DNA from: Aquipseudomonas alcaligenes_A
GTDB taxonomy: Bacteria > Pseudomonadota > Gammaproteobacteria > Pseudomonadales > Pseudomonadaceae
NCBI GenBank assembly: GCA_048595745.1
Contig: CP184361.1
Length of the DNA stretch: 64,000 bases
Reading direction: 5' to 3' (one strand)
Both the position numbers and the translations under genes were made by a program. The stretch's first letter is position 1. Each line of letters opens with the position of its first letter. Below the pieces are notes generated by a model. It saw only the letters and a list, made by a program, of their open reading frames with translations, had not been told where the DNA came from and did no database searches. Shown here one piece after another: positions 51,095 through 60,003 of the stretch.

Positions 51095-54000
51095 TCATGA
51101 CTCCTCCGCATCCAGCAGCAGGTTTTCCAGCGCCGTCCGGTACTCGCCGGGCTGCTGCCAGAGGCCGCGCTGCTGGGCCTCCAGCAGACGTTCGAGCATG
51201 TCCTGCAACGCACCGGGGTTGTGCTGCTGGATGAAGTCGCGGGTCTCGCGATCGAGCAGGTAGGCATCGGCCAGCAGGGCGTACTGGTGGTCGTCGACCA
51301 GCTCGCTGGTGGCGTCGAAGCCGAACAGGTAGTCGACCGTGGCGGCCAGCTCGAAGGCGCCCTTGTAGCCGTGGCGCTTCATCCCGGCGATCCACTTGGG
51401 ATTGACCGCGCGGGCGCGTACCACGCGGCCGAGTTCTTCCTTGAGCGTGCGAATACGCGGGTTGTCCGGCTGGCTGCTGTCGCCAAAGTAGCTGGCGGCC
51501 TTTGCCCCGCGCAGGGTCTCGACCGCCGCCAGCATGCCGCCCTGGAACTGGTAGTAGTCGTTGGAATCGAGGATGTCGTGCTCGCGGTTGTCCTGGTTGT
51601 GCAGTACGGCCTGCAGCTGCTGCAGGCGTTCGGCGAACTGCGCGCGCGCCGGCAGGCCTTCGGCGCCCTGGCCGTAGGCGTAGCCGCCCCAGTTCAGGTA
51701 GACCTCGGCGAGGTCGGCACGGGTCTGCCACAGGCGTTCTTCCACCGCGTTCTGGATGCCGGCGCCATAGGCACCCGGCTTGGCGCCGAAGATGCGCCAG
51801 CCCGCCTGGCGGCGCGCTTCGACAGGGTCCAGGCCCTGGTCCTGATGGCTCAGGGTTTCCTGCCAGACGCGCGCGGCCAGTGGGTTCATGTCCTCGGGTT
51901 CGTCCAGCTCGGCCACGGCTTGCACGGCCTGGTCGAAGAGGCGAATCAGATTGGCGAAGGCGTCGCGGAAGAAACCAGAGACGCGCAAGGTCACGTCCAC
52001 CCGTGGGCGGCCGAGTTGCTCCAGCGGCAGTACCTCGATGCGCTCGACCCGCTGGCTGCCGGGCTGCCATACCGGGCGCACGCCGAGCAGCGCCAGGGCC
52101 TGGGCGATATCGTCGCCGCCGGTGCGCATGGTCGCCGTGCCCCAGACCGACAGGCCCAGACGCTGCAGGTGTTCGCCCTCGTCCTGCAGATGGCGCTCGA
52201 GCAGGCGCTCGGCGCTCTGCACGCCGATGCGCCAGGCGGTGGGCGTGGGCAGGTGGCGCACGTCCACCGAATAGAAGTTGCGTCCGGTCGGCAGCACGTC
52301 CAGGCGCCCGCGACTGGGTGCGCCGCTCGGCCCTGGCGGCACGAAGCGGCCTGCAAGCGCGGCGAGCAGGCCGTTCATCTCGGCGCTGCCGCAGCTATCC
52401 AGCATTGGGGCGATATGGCTGCGCAGTTCGTTCAGCACCCATTCGCTGGCGGGGCCGGGCGCAGGCGATGCGGGCTGCTCGATCAGTTGCAGGGCCAGCA
52501 GCTCCAGACGCTCACGGGTGTCGCCACGGCTGCGCCAGGGCTCATCACTGAGTGCTTGCAGGCAATCCGGGCGTGGGCCGTTCCAGGGCTCGGCTGGCTC
52601 GCCGCCGAGCGGGTCGAAGCCCAGCTCAAGGTCCTGGGCGAGCGCGCGTAACAGGCTGGCGTGCTGGCCATGACCCTCGCCACGCGGGATGCGTACCAGC
52701 GAGAGCAGGGTGTCGCGGCGCAGGCGCCCGCTCGGTGATTCGCCGAAGCAGTGCAGTCCGTCGCGAATCTGCGATTCCTTGAGGTCGCACAGGTAGGCGT
52801 CCAGCTGCGGCAGCCAGCTGTCCGGGTCGTCATTGACCTGTAGGCCCAGCTCGCGGTCGAGGCTGGCTTCGCGCACCTTGCGCTGGATTTCGCTGCGCAG
52901 CTCCACGGCGCGGCGCGGGTCGAGCTGGCTGGCCTCGTAGTACTCGTCGGCCAGGCGCTCCAGGTCGCGCAGCGGGCCGTAGCTCTCGGCGCGGGTCAGC
53001 GGCGGCATCAGGTGGTCGAGAATCACCGCCTGGGTACGGCGCTTGGCCTGGGCGCCTTCGCCGGGGTCGTTGACGATAAAGGGATAGAGGTTGGGCAAGG
53101 GGCCTAAGATCGCGCTCGGCCAGCAGGCCTCGGACAGGCCGACGCTCTTGCCCGGCAGCCACTCCAGGTTGCCGTGCTTGCCGACATGGATCAGTGCGTC
53201 GACAGCGAACGCGCTGCGCAGCCAGCAGTAGAAGGCGAGATAACCATGTGGTGGTACCAGATCCGGATCGTGGTACACCGCCGCAGCGTCCAGTTGGTAA
53301 CCGCGTGCCGGCTGGATGCCGACGAAGGTCAGGCCGAAGCGCAGGCCGGCGATCATCAGGCGGCCGCCACGGTACATCGGGTCCTGCTCGGGCGGGCCCC
53401 AGCGCTCGGTCACGGCGCGCTGATTGGCTGCGGGCAGGCTGGCGAACCAGCGCTGGTAGTCGTCCAGCGCCAGGCTCTGGGCGCAGGGGCGCAGGTCGAG
53501 GTTGTCCAGGTCGTTGGTCACGCCGCCGAGCAGTAGGTGGATCAGCGCGGTGCCGTCGCTCGGCAGGCTATCGACTGGATAACCCTGCTGCTGCAGGGCG
53601 CGTAGGATATTCAGCGCAGCGGCCGGGGTGTCCAGGCCGACGCCGTTGCCGATGCGGCCGTCGCGGGTTGGGTAGTTGGCCAGGATCAGGGCGACGCGCT
53701 TTTCGGCGTTGGCCTTGGCTGCGAGCTGGGTCCAGCGTCGTGCCAGTTCGGCGACGAAGTCCATGCCCGGCAGGTGTGGGCGGTAGCGCACCACGTCGCT
53801 CTGGCTGCGCTCGCTGCGCGCTGCCACGCCCTTGAAGGTAATCGGCCGGGTGATCAGGCGGCCATCCAGCTCGGGCAGGGCGATATGCATGGCCAGGTCG
53901 CGCGGGCCCAGGCCCTGGGCACTGGCCTGCCACTGCTCTTCGCTGTCCAGGGCGCAGAGCGCCTGCAGCACCGGTACATCGCGGCGGAACGGCCGCGCTT

Positions 54001-54829
54001 GTGGCGACTCCGGGTTGGATTGGGCGAAGCCGGTGGTGTTGAGGATCACCGCCGCGTTGGTCTCATCCAGCCAGGCTTCGACCTGCGCCAGGCATTCGGC
54101 TTCCTTGAGGCTGGCTACGGCTATCGGCAGCGGGTTGAGACCCTGGGCCTGCAGGCGCTGGCAGAAGATGTCGACGAAGGCCGTGTTCCCGGCCTGTACC
54201 TGGGCGCGGTAGAACAGCAGCGCCGCCACCGGCCGGCCGGGTTGCCAGTCGGCGCGCCAGTGATCCAGGGTTGTCTCAGCATGGCGCGGGTGATGGATCA
54301 GCGTGCGCGGCAGGGCGCGCGGCTCGATCCAGGGGTAGTCGCGCTGCAGCCAGCGGCTGGCGATGCAGTGCAGCAGATGGCGGGCATTGTCCGCACCGCC
54401 CTGGCGCAGGTACTGCCACAGGCGCTGGCTGTCCTCGCTTGCCACGTTGCTCAGTTCGCTCAGCTCGGGATCGGCGCGGTCGTCGCCCGGCACCAGGATA
54501 ATGGTGGCGCCCAGGCGGCCCAGCTCGACCACACGTTCGATGCCGTAGCGCCAGTAGCTGACGCCGCCGTGCACCGAGATCAGGATGACCTTGGCGTGGC
54601 GCAGCACCTGCTCGACGTAGAAATCCACCGAAGCATGGTTGGGCAGCTGCGCCGGGCTGGCCAGGCGCAGGCTGGGGAAATCCGCGGGCAGCTCGCGTGC
54701 GACCTCGGCCAGCAAGGAGAGGTGCGAGTCACCGGTGCAAAGGATCACCAGCTCGGCCGGGGTCTGGCCGAGGTCGGCGATGCTGTCGGCCGGCAGGGTG
54801 ACGCCGGCCTGGGCGCGGAGCAGGTGCAT
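51095..54829 (-). CDS. cobN: Cobaltochelatase subunit CobN
   Basis: Large subunit of ATP-dependent aerobic cobaltochelatase, inserting cobalt into hydrogenobyrinic acid a,c-diamide. The 1244-residue length fits. Family segments are VHGGVSYWRYGIERVVELG near residue 95, ANYPTRDGRIGNGVGLDTP, DALIHVGKHGNLEWLPGKSV with conserved His, NWGGYAYGQGAEG, and KRHGYKGAFELAATVDYLFG near the C terminus. A hairpin-rich gap of 161 bases separates it from cobW upstream, which carries the riboswitch. Confidence 0.97.
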   Translation of the reverse strand: MHLLRAQAGVTLPADSIADLGQTPAELVILCTGDSHLSLLAEVARELPADFPSLRLASPAQLPNHASVDFYVEQVLRHAKVILISVHGGVSYWRYGIERVVELGRLGATIILVPGDDRADPELSELSNVASEDSQRLWQYLRQGGADNARHLLHCIASRWLQRDYPWIEPRALPRTLIHHPRHAETTLDHWRADWQPGRPVAALLFYRAQVQAGNTAFVDIFCQRLQAQGLNPLPIAVASLKEAECLAQVEAWLDETNAAVILNTTGFAQSNPESPQARPFRRDVPVLQALCALDSEEQWQASAQGLGPRDLAMHIALPELDGRLITRPITFKGVAARSERSQSDVVRYRPHLPGMDFVAELARRWTQLAAKANAEKRVALILANYPTRDGRIGNGVGLDTPAAALNILRALQQQGYPVDSLPSDGTALIHLLLGGVTNDLDNLDLRPCAQSLALDDYQRWFASLPAANQRAVTERWGPPEQDPMYRGGRLMIAGLRFGLTFVGIQPARGYQLDAAAVYHDPDLVPPHGYLAFYCWLRSAFAVDALIHVGKHGNLEWLPGKSVGLSEACWPSAILGPLPNLYPFIVNDPGEGAQAKRRTQAVILDHLMPPLTRAESYGPLRDLERLADEYYEASQLDPRRAVELRSEIQRKVREASLDRELGLQVNDDPDSWLPQLDAYLCDLKESQIRDGLHCFGESPSGRLRRDTLLSLVRIPRGEGHGQHASLLRALAQDLELGFDPLGGEPAEPWNGPRPDCLQALSDEPWRSRGDTRERLELLALQLIEQPASPAPGPASEWVLNELRSHIAPMLDSCGSAEMNGLLAALAGRFVPPGPSGAPSRGRLDVLPTGRNFYSVDVRHLPTPTAWRIGVQSAERLLERHLQDEGEHLQRLGLSVWGTATMRTGGDDIAQALALLGVRPVWQPGSQRVERIEVLPLEQLGRPRVDVTLRVSGFFRDAFANLIRLFDQAVQAVAELDEPEDMNPLAARVWQETLSHQDQGLDPVEARRQAGWRIFGAKPGAYGAGIQNAVEERLWQTRADLAEVYLNWGGYAYGQGAEGLPARAQFAERLQQLQAVLHNQDNREHDILDSNDYYQFQGGMLAAVETLRGAKAASYFGDSSQPDNPRIRTLKEELGRVVRARAVNPKWIAGMKRHGYKGAFELAATVDYLFGFDATSELVDDHQYALLADAYLLDRETRDFIQQHNPGALQDMLERLLEAQQRGLWQQPGEYRTALENLLLDAEES

Positions 54830-54869
54830 GAGTCAGGGCTCCGAGTGGCCTGGGAGGCCCTCACCCCAG

Positions 54870-54955
54870 CCCTCTCCCGGGGGGAGAGGGAGTCGGTGCT
54901 GCGCCAGATTTTCAGTTGAGCATGGCTTTGCTCCCCTCTCCCCTCGGGAGAGGGG
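54870..54955. repeat. Pair of REP-like hairpins between cobW and cobN
   Basis: CCCTCTCCC (54870-54878) pairs with GGGAGAGGG (54882-54890). CCCCTCTCCC (54933-54942) pairs with GGGAGAGGGG (54946-54955). The two are in inverted orientation as judged from the flanking CCCTCACCCC (left) and GGGGGTGAGGG (right), the layout of a bacterial interspersed mosaic element. They lie within the presumed cobW-cobN transcript. Confidence 0.8.
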
Positions 54956-54990
54956 CCGGGGGTGAGGGAGCCACAGCCGACTCGCGCTCA

Positions 54991-56040
54991 TCACGCCAGC
55001 ACGGCCTTCAACTCCGCCTCGATGGCGGCACGGTCGAGGTCCTGGCCGATCAGCACCAGGCGCGTTTGCCTCGCCTCGTCGGCGCCCCAGGCGCGGTCGA
55101 AGTGGCGGTCGAAGCGCTGGCCGACGCCCTGGACCAGCAGGCGCATGGCCTTGCCGGGGATGGCGGCGAAGCCCTTGACGCGCAGGATGCCGTGCCTGGC
55201 CACGGCCTCCTTCAGGGCGGCCAGCAGACGCGCTTCCTCGGCTTCCGGCAGCACGACGTCGAAGGCGTCGAACTCGTCGTGGTCGTGGTCCTCGTCTTCC
55301 TCGTCGTGGTGGGTGCGCCGGCTGTCGATATGCAGCTCGGTCTCGCAGTTCAGGCCGAGCAGCACCTCCAGCGGCAGCTCGCCGCCCTGGGCCTCGACCA
55401 CCTTGACTGCTGGCGGCAGCTCCTCGGCCACTTCGGCGCGCACGGCAGCCAGCGCATCGGCATCCAGCAGGTCGGTCTTGTTCAGCAGCACCAGGTCAGC
55501 GCTGGCCAGCTGGTCGGCGAACAGCTCGTGCAGCGGCGACTCGTGGTCCAGGTTCGGGTCCTGCTTGCGCTGGGCGTCCACCTGCTCGGGGAAGGCGGCG
55601 AAGGTGCCGGCGGCCACGGCCGGGCTGTCGACCACGGTGATCACCGCATCCACGGTGCAGGCGGTGCGGATCTCCGGCCAGTTGAAGGCCTGTACCAGCG
55701 GCTTGGGCAGCGCCAGACCGCTGGTTTCGATGAGGATATGGTCGAGCTCGCCGCGGCGTGCCACCAGCTCGCGCATCACCGGGAAGAACTCTTCCTGCAC
55801 GGTGCAGCACAGGCAGCCGTTGGCCAGCTCGAAGATGCGACCTTCGGCCTCTTCCTCGCTGCAGCCGATGGAGCATTGCTTGAGGATGGCGCCGTCGATA
55901 CCCAGCTCGCCGAACTCGTTGACGATCACTGCGATGCGCCGGCCGCCCGCGTGGCTCAGCAGATGACGCAGCAGGGTGGTTTTGCCGGCACCGAGAAAAC
56001 CGGTGACGATGGTGACGGGGAGTTTGGCGAGAGTGTGCAT
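54991..56040 (-). CDS. cobW: CobW-family GTPase/metallochaperone
   Basis: G3E-family GTPase of 349 residues: VTGFLGAGKTTLLRHLL Walker A at residues ~12-28, the metal-binding GCLCCTVQEE, VVDSPAV-type switch, and NKTDLLD for guanine recognition. A histidine/acid-rich stretch (HHDEEDEDHDHDEFD) near residue 240 would bind cobalt or zinc. It is the first gene after the cobalamin riboswitch and precedes cobN. Confidence 0.95.
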   Translation of the reverse strand: MHTLAKLPVTIVTGFLGAGKTTLLRHLLSHAGGRRIAVIVNEFGELGIDGAILKQCSIGCSEEEAEGRIFELANGCLCCTVQEEFFPVMRELVARRGELDHILIETSGLALPKPLVQAFNWPEIRTACTVDAVITVVDSPAVAAGTFAAFPEQVDAQRKQDPNLDHESPLHELFADQLASADLVLLNKTDLLDADALAAVRAEVAEELPPAVKVVEAQGGELPLEVLLGLNCETELHIDSRRTHHDEEDEDHDHDEFDAFDVVLPEAEEARLLAALKEAVARHGILRVKGFAAIPGKAMRLLVQGVGQRFDRHFDRAWGADEARQTRLVLIGQDLDRAAIEAELKAVLA

Positions 56041-56149
56041 GGCGGCCCTGCTGCGTCGGGAAAATGGACGGACGGGCAGGGCGGGGCTCCCGCAGGCGAG
56101 CGAGGGCCGAACACCACCGGATCACCCCGCCCGGTTGTCGAACACTTTC

Positions 56150-56356
56150 ACGAGGCAGGTCTCCTGGCTCACGGCGTGAGGCCGAAAGCCTCCTGCGATC
56201 TCTGGCGAGATCATAGGGGGCTCGGGCTCGATCCTTCGCCTTCCCACCCCTGAGGGCAGTGGCATGTCGAAGGACGTCATCCGTTCACAGTTGCGGGGGC
56301 AGCCAGGGCATCGACCCTGTTCCCTCTTAGCTTCTTCGCCGGGCGAAGAAGAACCT
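56150..56356 (-). ncRNA. Cobalamin riboswitch upstream of cobW
   Basis: On the minus strand the region contains AAGAGGGAA, then GCTGCCCCCGCAACTGTGAA, and ends in the B12 box AGCCAGGAGACCTGCC (56169-56154). These are the conserved core elements of cobalamin riboswitches. A hairpin with arms CTTCTTCGC/GCGAAGAAG (56331-56351) lies at its 5' end. It should repress cobW and cobN when adenosylcobalamin is present. Boundaries are approximate. Confidence 0.92.
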
Positions 56357-56467
56357 CGGAAAGGGCGCAAGGCTACGCAGCGGCCGGGAAGCGGTCAACC
56401 GCGCGGTTGACCCGCATCGGCGCGCGTGCTGAGCTACGCGGCCTTTTGGCTCGCAGCGGGGGTACCC

Positions 56468-56872
56468 ATGCCGATTCGCCTGATCGCCGGGTTCGGCTGC
56501 CGGCGCGGTTGTCCGGTGGACGAACTGCAGGTGCTGCTGCTGCAGTGCCTGGCCGCCCATGGCCGACAGCTGGACGAACTGGTCGGGCTGGCCAGCAGCG
56601 CGCACAAGCGTGGTGAGCCTAGTTTGCAGACTTTGGCAGAGCGCCTGGGGCTGCCGCTGGAACATGTAGCGGCCGAGGCACTGCAGGCATTCGCCGGGCA
56701 GGCCGAGGTCAACCCGCTCACCCAGCAAGTGGCCGGCAGCCCGGCGGTGGCCGAGCCCAGCGCCCTGGCCGCCGCCGCGCGCCATGGGCGGGCGCAGCTG
56801 CTCGGCCCGCGCCTGCGCAGCGCCAATGCCACCTGCGCCCTGGCGCGCATCGATTCGGAGCCCTGTGCATGA
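56468..56872 (+). CDS. cobE: Cobalamin biosynthesis protein CobE (CbiG C-terminal domain family)
   Basis: A 134-residue protein from ATG 56468: IRLIAGFGCRRGCPVDELQ at the start, GLASSAHKRGEPSLQTLAE and the late VAEPSALAAAARHG. These are marks of the CbiG C-terminal/CobE domain, which takes part in the aerobic pathway around precorrin-4 to -5. It overlaps cobM by 4 bases, consistent with joint action. It is divergent from cobW. Confidence 0.88.
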   Translation: MPIRLIAGFGCRRGCPVDELQVLLLQCLAAHGRQLDELVGLASSAHKRGEPSLQTLAERLGLPLEHVAAEALQAFAGQAEVNPLTQQVAGSPAVAEPSALAAAARHGRAQLLGPRLRSANATCALARIDSEPCA

Positions 56873-57618
56873 CCGTCTATTTCATTGGCGCCGGCCCCGG
56901 CGACCCCGAGCTGATCACCGTCAAGGGCCAGCGCCTGATCCGCAGCTGCCCGGTGATCCTCTATGCCGGTTCGCTGGTGCCGGCGGCGCTGCTCGACGGC
57001 CACCGCGCCGAGCGGGTGGTGAATACCGCCGAACTGCACCTGTCGCAAATCGTCGCCCTGCTGGCCGAGGCCCATGCCCTGGGCCAGGACGTGGCCCGCG
57101 TGCATTCCGGCGACCCCTCGCTGTATGGCGCGATTGGCGAGCAGATCCGCGAGCTGCGTGCGCGGAATATCCCCTTCGAGATCATCCCCGGGGTAACCGC
57201 GACCGCTGCCTGCGCAGCGCTGCTGGAGGTCGAGCTGACCCTGCCGGAGGTGGCGCAAACAGTGATCCTCACCCGCTACGGGCACAACTCGCCGATGCCG
57301 GCTGGGGAGGAGCTGGGCGCCCTGGCCAGCCATCGCGCAACCCTGGCCATCCACCTCGGCGTGCAGCACTTGCCGCGCATCGTCGACGAGCTGTTGCCTT
57401 ACTACGGCGCCGATTGCCCGATCGCCGTGGTGCACCGCGCCAGCTGGCCCGACCAGGACTGGGTACGCGGCACCCTGGCGGACATCGAGGCGCGAGTGGC
57501 GGTGAAGGGCTTTCGCCGCACCGCGCTGATTCTGGTCGGGCGGGTCCTGGCCACGGACGATTTCGCCCAGTCGGCGCTGTATGCCGAGGCAACGCGCCAC
57601 CTCTATCGCCTGGACTGA
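56869..57618 (+). CDS. cobM: Precorrin-4 C(11)-methyltransferase CobM
   Basis: Tetrapyrrole methylase of 249 residues: VYFIGAGPGDPELITVKGQ, RVHSGDPSLYGAIGEQI, and FEIIPGVTATAACAALLE. It methylates C11 of precorrin-4 with SAM. It starts inside the end of cobE and is followed 46 bases later by the Tag-like gene. Confidence 0.95.
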   Translation: MTVYFIGAGPGDPELITVKGQRLIRSCPVILYAGSLVPAALLDGHRAERVVNTAELHLSQIVALLAEAHALGQDVARVHSGDPSLYGAIGEQIRELRARNIPFEIIPGVTATAACAALLEVELTLPEVAQTVILTRYGHNSPMPAGEELGALASHRATLAIHLGVQHLPRIVDELLPYYGADCPIAVVHRASWPDQDWVRGTLADIEARVAVKGFRRTALILVGRVLATDDFAQSALYAEATRHLYRLD

Positions 57619-57664
57619 GCCCGCGTGCGTCGGGCAACCTTCGCGGCTGCAAGGGAGATCAAGC

Positions 57665-58336
57665 ATGCGTGACTATCAATGGCTCCACGAATACTGCCTC
57701 AACCGCTTCGGCTCGGCCGCCGCGCTGGAGGCGCGTCTGCCGCAGCCCCGCTCCGACGCCGAGCTGCGTGCGCTGAGTGATGATCGCTACCTGTCGCTGC
57801 TGGCGCTGCGGGTGTTCCGCGCCGGGCTCAAACACAGCCTGGTCGACGCCAAGTGGCCGGCCTTCGAGCAGGTGTTCTTCGGCTTCGATCCGGAGAAGGT
57901 GGTGCTGATGGGCGCTGAGCATCTGGAGCGGCTGATGCAGGATGCGCGGCTGATCCGTCACTTGGGCAAGCTCAAGAGCGTGCCGCGCAATGCCCAGTTC
58001 ATCCTCGATGTGCGCCAGGAAAAAGGCAGCTTCGGCACGCTGATCGCCGACTGGCCGGTGACCGATATCGTCGGCCTGTGGAAGTACCTGGCCAAGCACG
58101 GCAACCAGCTCGGCGGCCTGTCCGCGCCGCGCTTCTTGCGCATGGTCGGCAAGGACACCTTCATCCCGACCGACGACATGGTTGTCGCGCTCAAGGCCCA
58201 GCAGATCATCGACAAGGCGCCAACCAGCCAGAAGGACCTGGCCCTGGTGCAGGCCGCCTTCAACCAATGGCACGCGCAGAGTGGCCGGCCGCTGTGCCAG
58301 TTGTCGGTGATGCTCGCTCATACGGTAAACCACTAG
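57665..58336 (+). CDS. DNA-3-methyladenine glycosylase I (Tag)-like protein
   Basis: A 223-residue protein related to Tag over its central part: LALRVFRAGLKHSLVDAKWP, FFGFDPEKVV, LMQDARLIRHLGKLKSVPRN and FGTLIADWP. The N-terminal Cys/His residues that bind zinc in canonical Tag are not evident, and the C terminus differs. It may therefore be a divergent paralogue with altered or no glycosylase activity. The ATG at 57665 has GGGAG seven bases before it. Confidence 0.7.
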   Translation: MRDYQWLHEYCLNRFGSAAALEARLPQPRSDAELRALSDDRYLSLLALRVFRAGLKHSLVDAKWPAFEQVFFGFDPEKVVLMGAEHLERLMQDARLIRHLGKLKSVPRNAQFILDVRQEKGSFGTLIADWPVTDIVGLWKYLAKHGNQLGGLSAPRFLRMVGKDTFIPTDDMVVALKAQQIIDKAPTSQKDLALVQAAFNQWHAQSGRPLCQLSVMLAHTVNH

Positions 58337-58365
58337 CGCGGACGGGGCGGAGCAATCGCTTTCCC

Positions 58366-58388
58366 CCCTCTCCCGTCAACGGAGAGGG
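58366..58388. repeat. REP-like hairpin
   Basis: CCCTCTCC (58366-58373) pairs with GGAGAGGG (58381-58388), a single copy of the element found at 50836-51001 and elsewhere. It lies in the gap between the Tag-like gene and the sirtuin gene. Confidence 0.7.
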
Positions 58389-58467
58389 TCGGGGAGAGAG
58401 TGGCTGGTTTCTTCCCGCGCCTGTGCAGGCTCTTGAGCCATCTTTCATTGCTACTACGGGGGCAGGT

Positions 58468-59235
58468 ATGAACAGCGATACCCTGAAGGTCGCCCAGGCC
58501 ATCCAGAACGCCGAGCGCATCCTGATCATCACCGGTGCCGGCCTGTCGGCTGACTCCGGGCTGCCGACCTATCGCGGCCTCGGCGGGCTGTACAACGGCC
58601 TGACTGCCGAGGGCCTGCCGATCGAGGCGGCGCTGTCCGGGCCGATGCTGCAGCGCGATCCGGCGTTGTGCTGGAAGTACCTGGCCCAACTGGGCGAAGC
58701 CTGCCTGGGCGCGGCGCCGAATGCCGGGCATGCCGCCATCGCCGAGCTGCAGCGGCGCAAGCCCGGTTGCTGGGTGCTGACGCAGAACATCGATGGCTAC
58801 CACCGCGTCGCGGGTTCGCCGGTGGAGCGCCTGATCGAGATCCACGGCGAACTGGCACCGCTGTACTGCCAGTCCTGCGGGGCCGAGGACCCGGAGCTGG
58901 CCGAGCACCTGCGTCGTCCGCTGCCGCCCTGTTGTGCACAATGCGGGGGCGTGCTGCGCCCGCCGGTGGTGCTGTTCGAGGAAATGCTGCCCGAGGATGC
59001 CATTGGTCGGCTTTATGACCAGGTGCGCCAGGGCTTCGAGGTGGTGATCGCGGTGGGTACCACGGCGAGCTTCCCCTATATCGTCGAACCGGTGCTGGAA
59101 GCCCGCAGAAACAAGGGTTTCACGGTAGAGGTGAACCCGCAGCAGACCGACATCAGCCGCCTGGTGGATGTCCGTCTGTCGGGGAGGGCGTCAGACGTTT
59201 TGGCGGAACTACTAAGTCACATTTCCGGGCATTGA
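58468..59235 (+). CDS. NAD-dependent protein deacylase, SIR2 family
   Basis: A 255-residue sirtuin: ILIITGAGLSADSGLPTYRG for NAD binding, VLTQNIDGYHRVAGS, the catalytic His in LIEIHGELAPLYC, and a four-Cys zinc site (YCQSC and CCAQC). PPVVLFEEMLPED and VIAVGTTASFPYIV complete the fold. The ATG at 58468 follows GGGGGCAGGT. It removes acyl groups from lysines of proteins; targets are unknown. Confidence 0.92.
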   Translation: MNSDTLKVAQAIQNAERILIITGAGLSADSGLPTYRGLGGLYNGLTAEGLPIEAALSGPMLQRDPALCWKYLAQLGEACLGAAPNAGHAAIAELQRRKPGCWVLTQNIDGYHRVAGSPVERLIEIHGELAPLYCQSCGAEDPELAEHLRRPLPPCCAQCGGVLRPPVVLFEEMLPEDAIGRLYDQVRQGFEVVIAVGTTASFPYIVEPVLEARRNKGFTVEVNPQQTDISRLVDVRLSGRASDVLAELLSHISGH

Positions 59236-59304
59236 ATTTGCAAATCTCGTCGATAGACGGCATAGTCGCCCACCAATAAAAACCAGACAGACACGGTCGT
59301 GCCC

Positions 59305-59925
59305 ATGCTAAAGCGCTTCGCACCCCTCGTGCCCATTGCACTCTCAGTCCTGCTGGCGGCCTGTGCCAACCAGCAACCGACGTCGCAGTACCAGATGGAT
59401 CTGGCTCAACAACAACAGCCGCAGCAGCCGGTCGAAAGCATGACCGACGAGCAGATGGCTGATCTGACCGACGACAAGCCCTACGAGCTGCCGTCGTTGG
59501 CGGATAACATCCTCAGTCACGGCCTGTCCCTGGTCGGTACCCGTTACCGCATGGGCGGCACCTCGGTGCTCAGTGGTTTCGACTGCAGCGGTTTCGTCGG
59601 CTTCCTGTTCAAGGAAGAAGCTGGCATGAAGCTGCCGCGCTCCACCCGCGAGCTGATCAACCTCGATGCGCCGCTGGTGTCGCGCAACGAGCTGGAGCCG
59701 GGCGACCTGATCTTCTTCAACAACCGTGGCCGTGGCCGCGTCAGCCATGCCGGCATCTATCTGGGCGATGACCAGTTCATCCATTCCAGCAGCAGCCGCA
59801 GTGGTGGCGTGCGCGTGGACAGCCTGGACGACAGCTACTGGAGCCGCAGCTACATGGAGGCCAAGCGCGTGCTGGCCCTGGCTCCGGAACAGCCGAGCGC
59901 CGACGCCCACACGCACAAGCGCTGA
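59305..59925 (+). CDS. NlpC/P60-family peptidase lipoprotein (copy 1)
   Basis: A 206-residue lipoprotein with the lipobox SVLLAACANQ (Cys near residue 19), a Gln-rich linker (AQQQQPQQP) and a C-terminal NlpC/P60 domain. The catalytic Cys is in SGFDCSGFVG and His in RVSHAGIYLG, with a further FIHSSSS. Such enzymes cut peptidoglycan stem peptides. The ATG at 59305 is chosen; GTG 59299 is two codons upstream. A paralogue follows at 60004. Confidence 0.9.
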   Translation: MLKRFAPLVPIALSVLLAACANQQPTSQYQMDLAQQQQPQQPVESMTDEQMADLTDDKPYELPSLADNILSHGLSLVGTRYRMGGTSVLSGFDCSGFVGFLFKEEAGMKLPRSTRELINLDAPLVSRNELEPGDLIFFNNRGRGRVSHAGIYLGDDQFIHSSSSRSGGVRVDSLDDSYWSRSYMEAKRVLALAPEQPSADAHTHKR

Positions 59926-59934
59926 GCCAATATG

Positions 59935-59959
59935 GAGCACGGGCCTTGCGCCCGTGCTC
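59935..59959. repeat. Perfect 10-bp hairpin between the two NlpC/P60 genes
   Basis: GAGCACGGGC (59935-59944) pairs with GCCCGTGCTC (59950-59959), loop CTTGC. There is no T tract, so processing or weak termination are possible but unproven. Confidence 0.7.
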
Positions 59960-60003
59960 GCGAGCCGGCAGAGTAGGGCGCATTCCGGCCCGGACGCCCG
60001 CCC

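Noticed and set aside
49266..52070. 934-residue minus-strand open frame across the leader region, DAHP synthase and end of cobN
   Set aside because: It runs antisense to a real enzyme gene and through hairpin repeats; low-complexity Arg/Pro/Ala-rich sequence.
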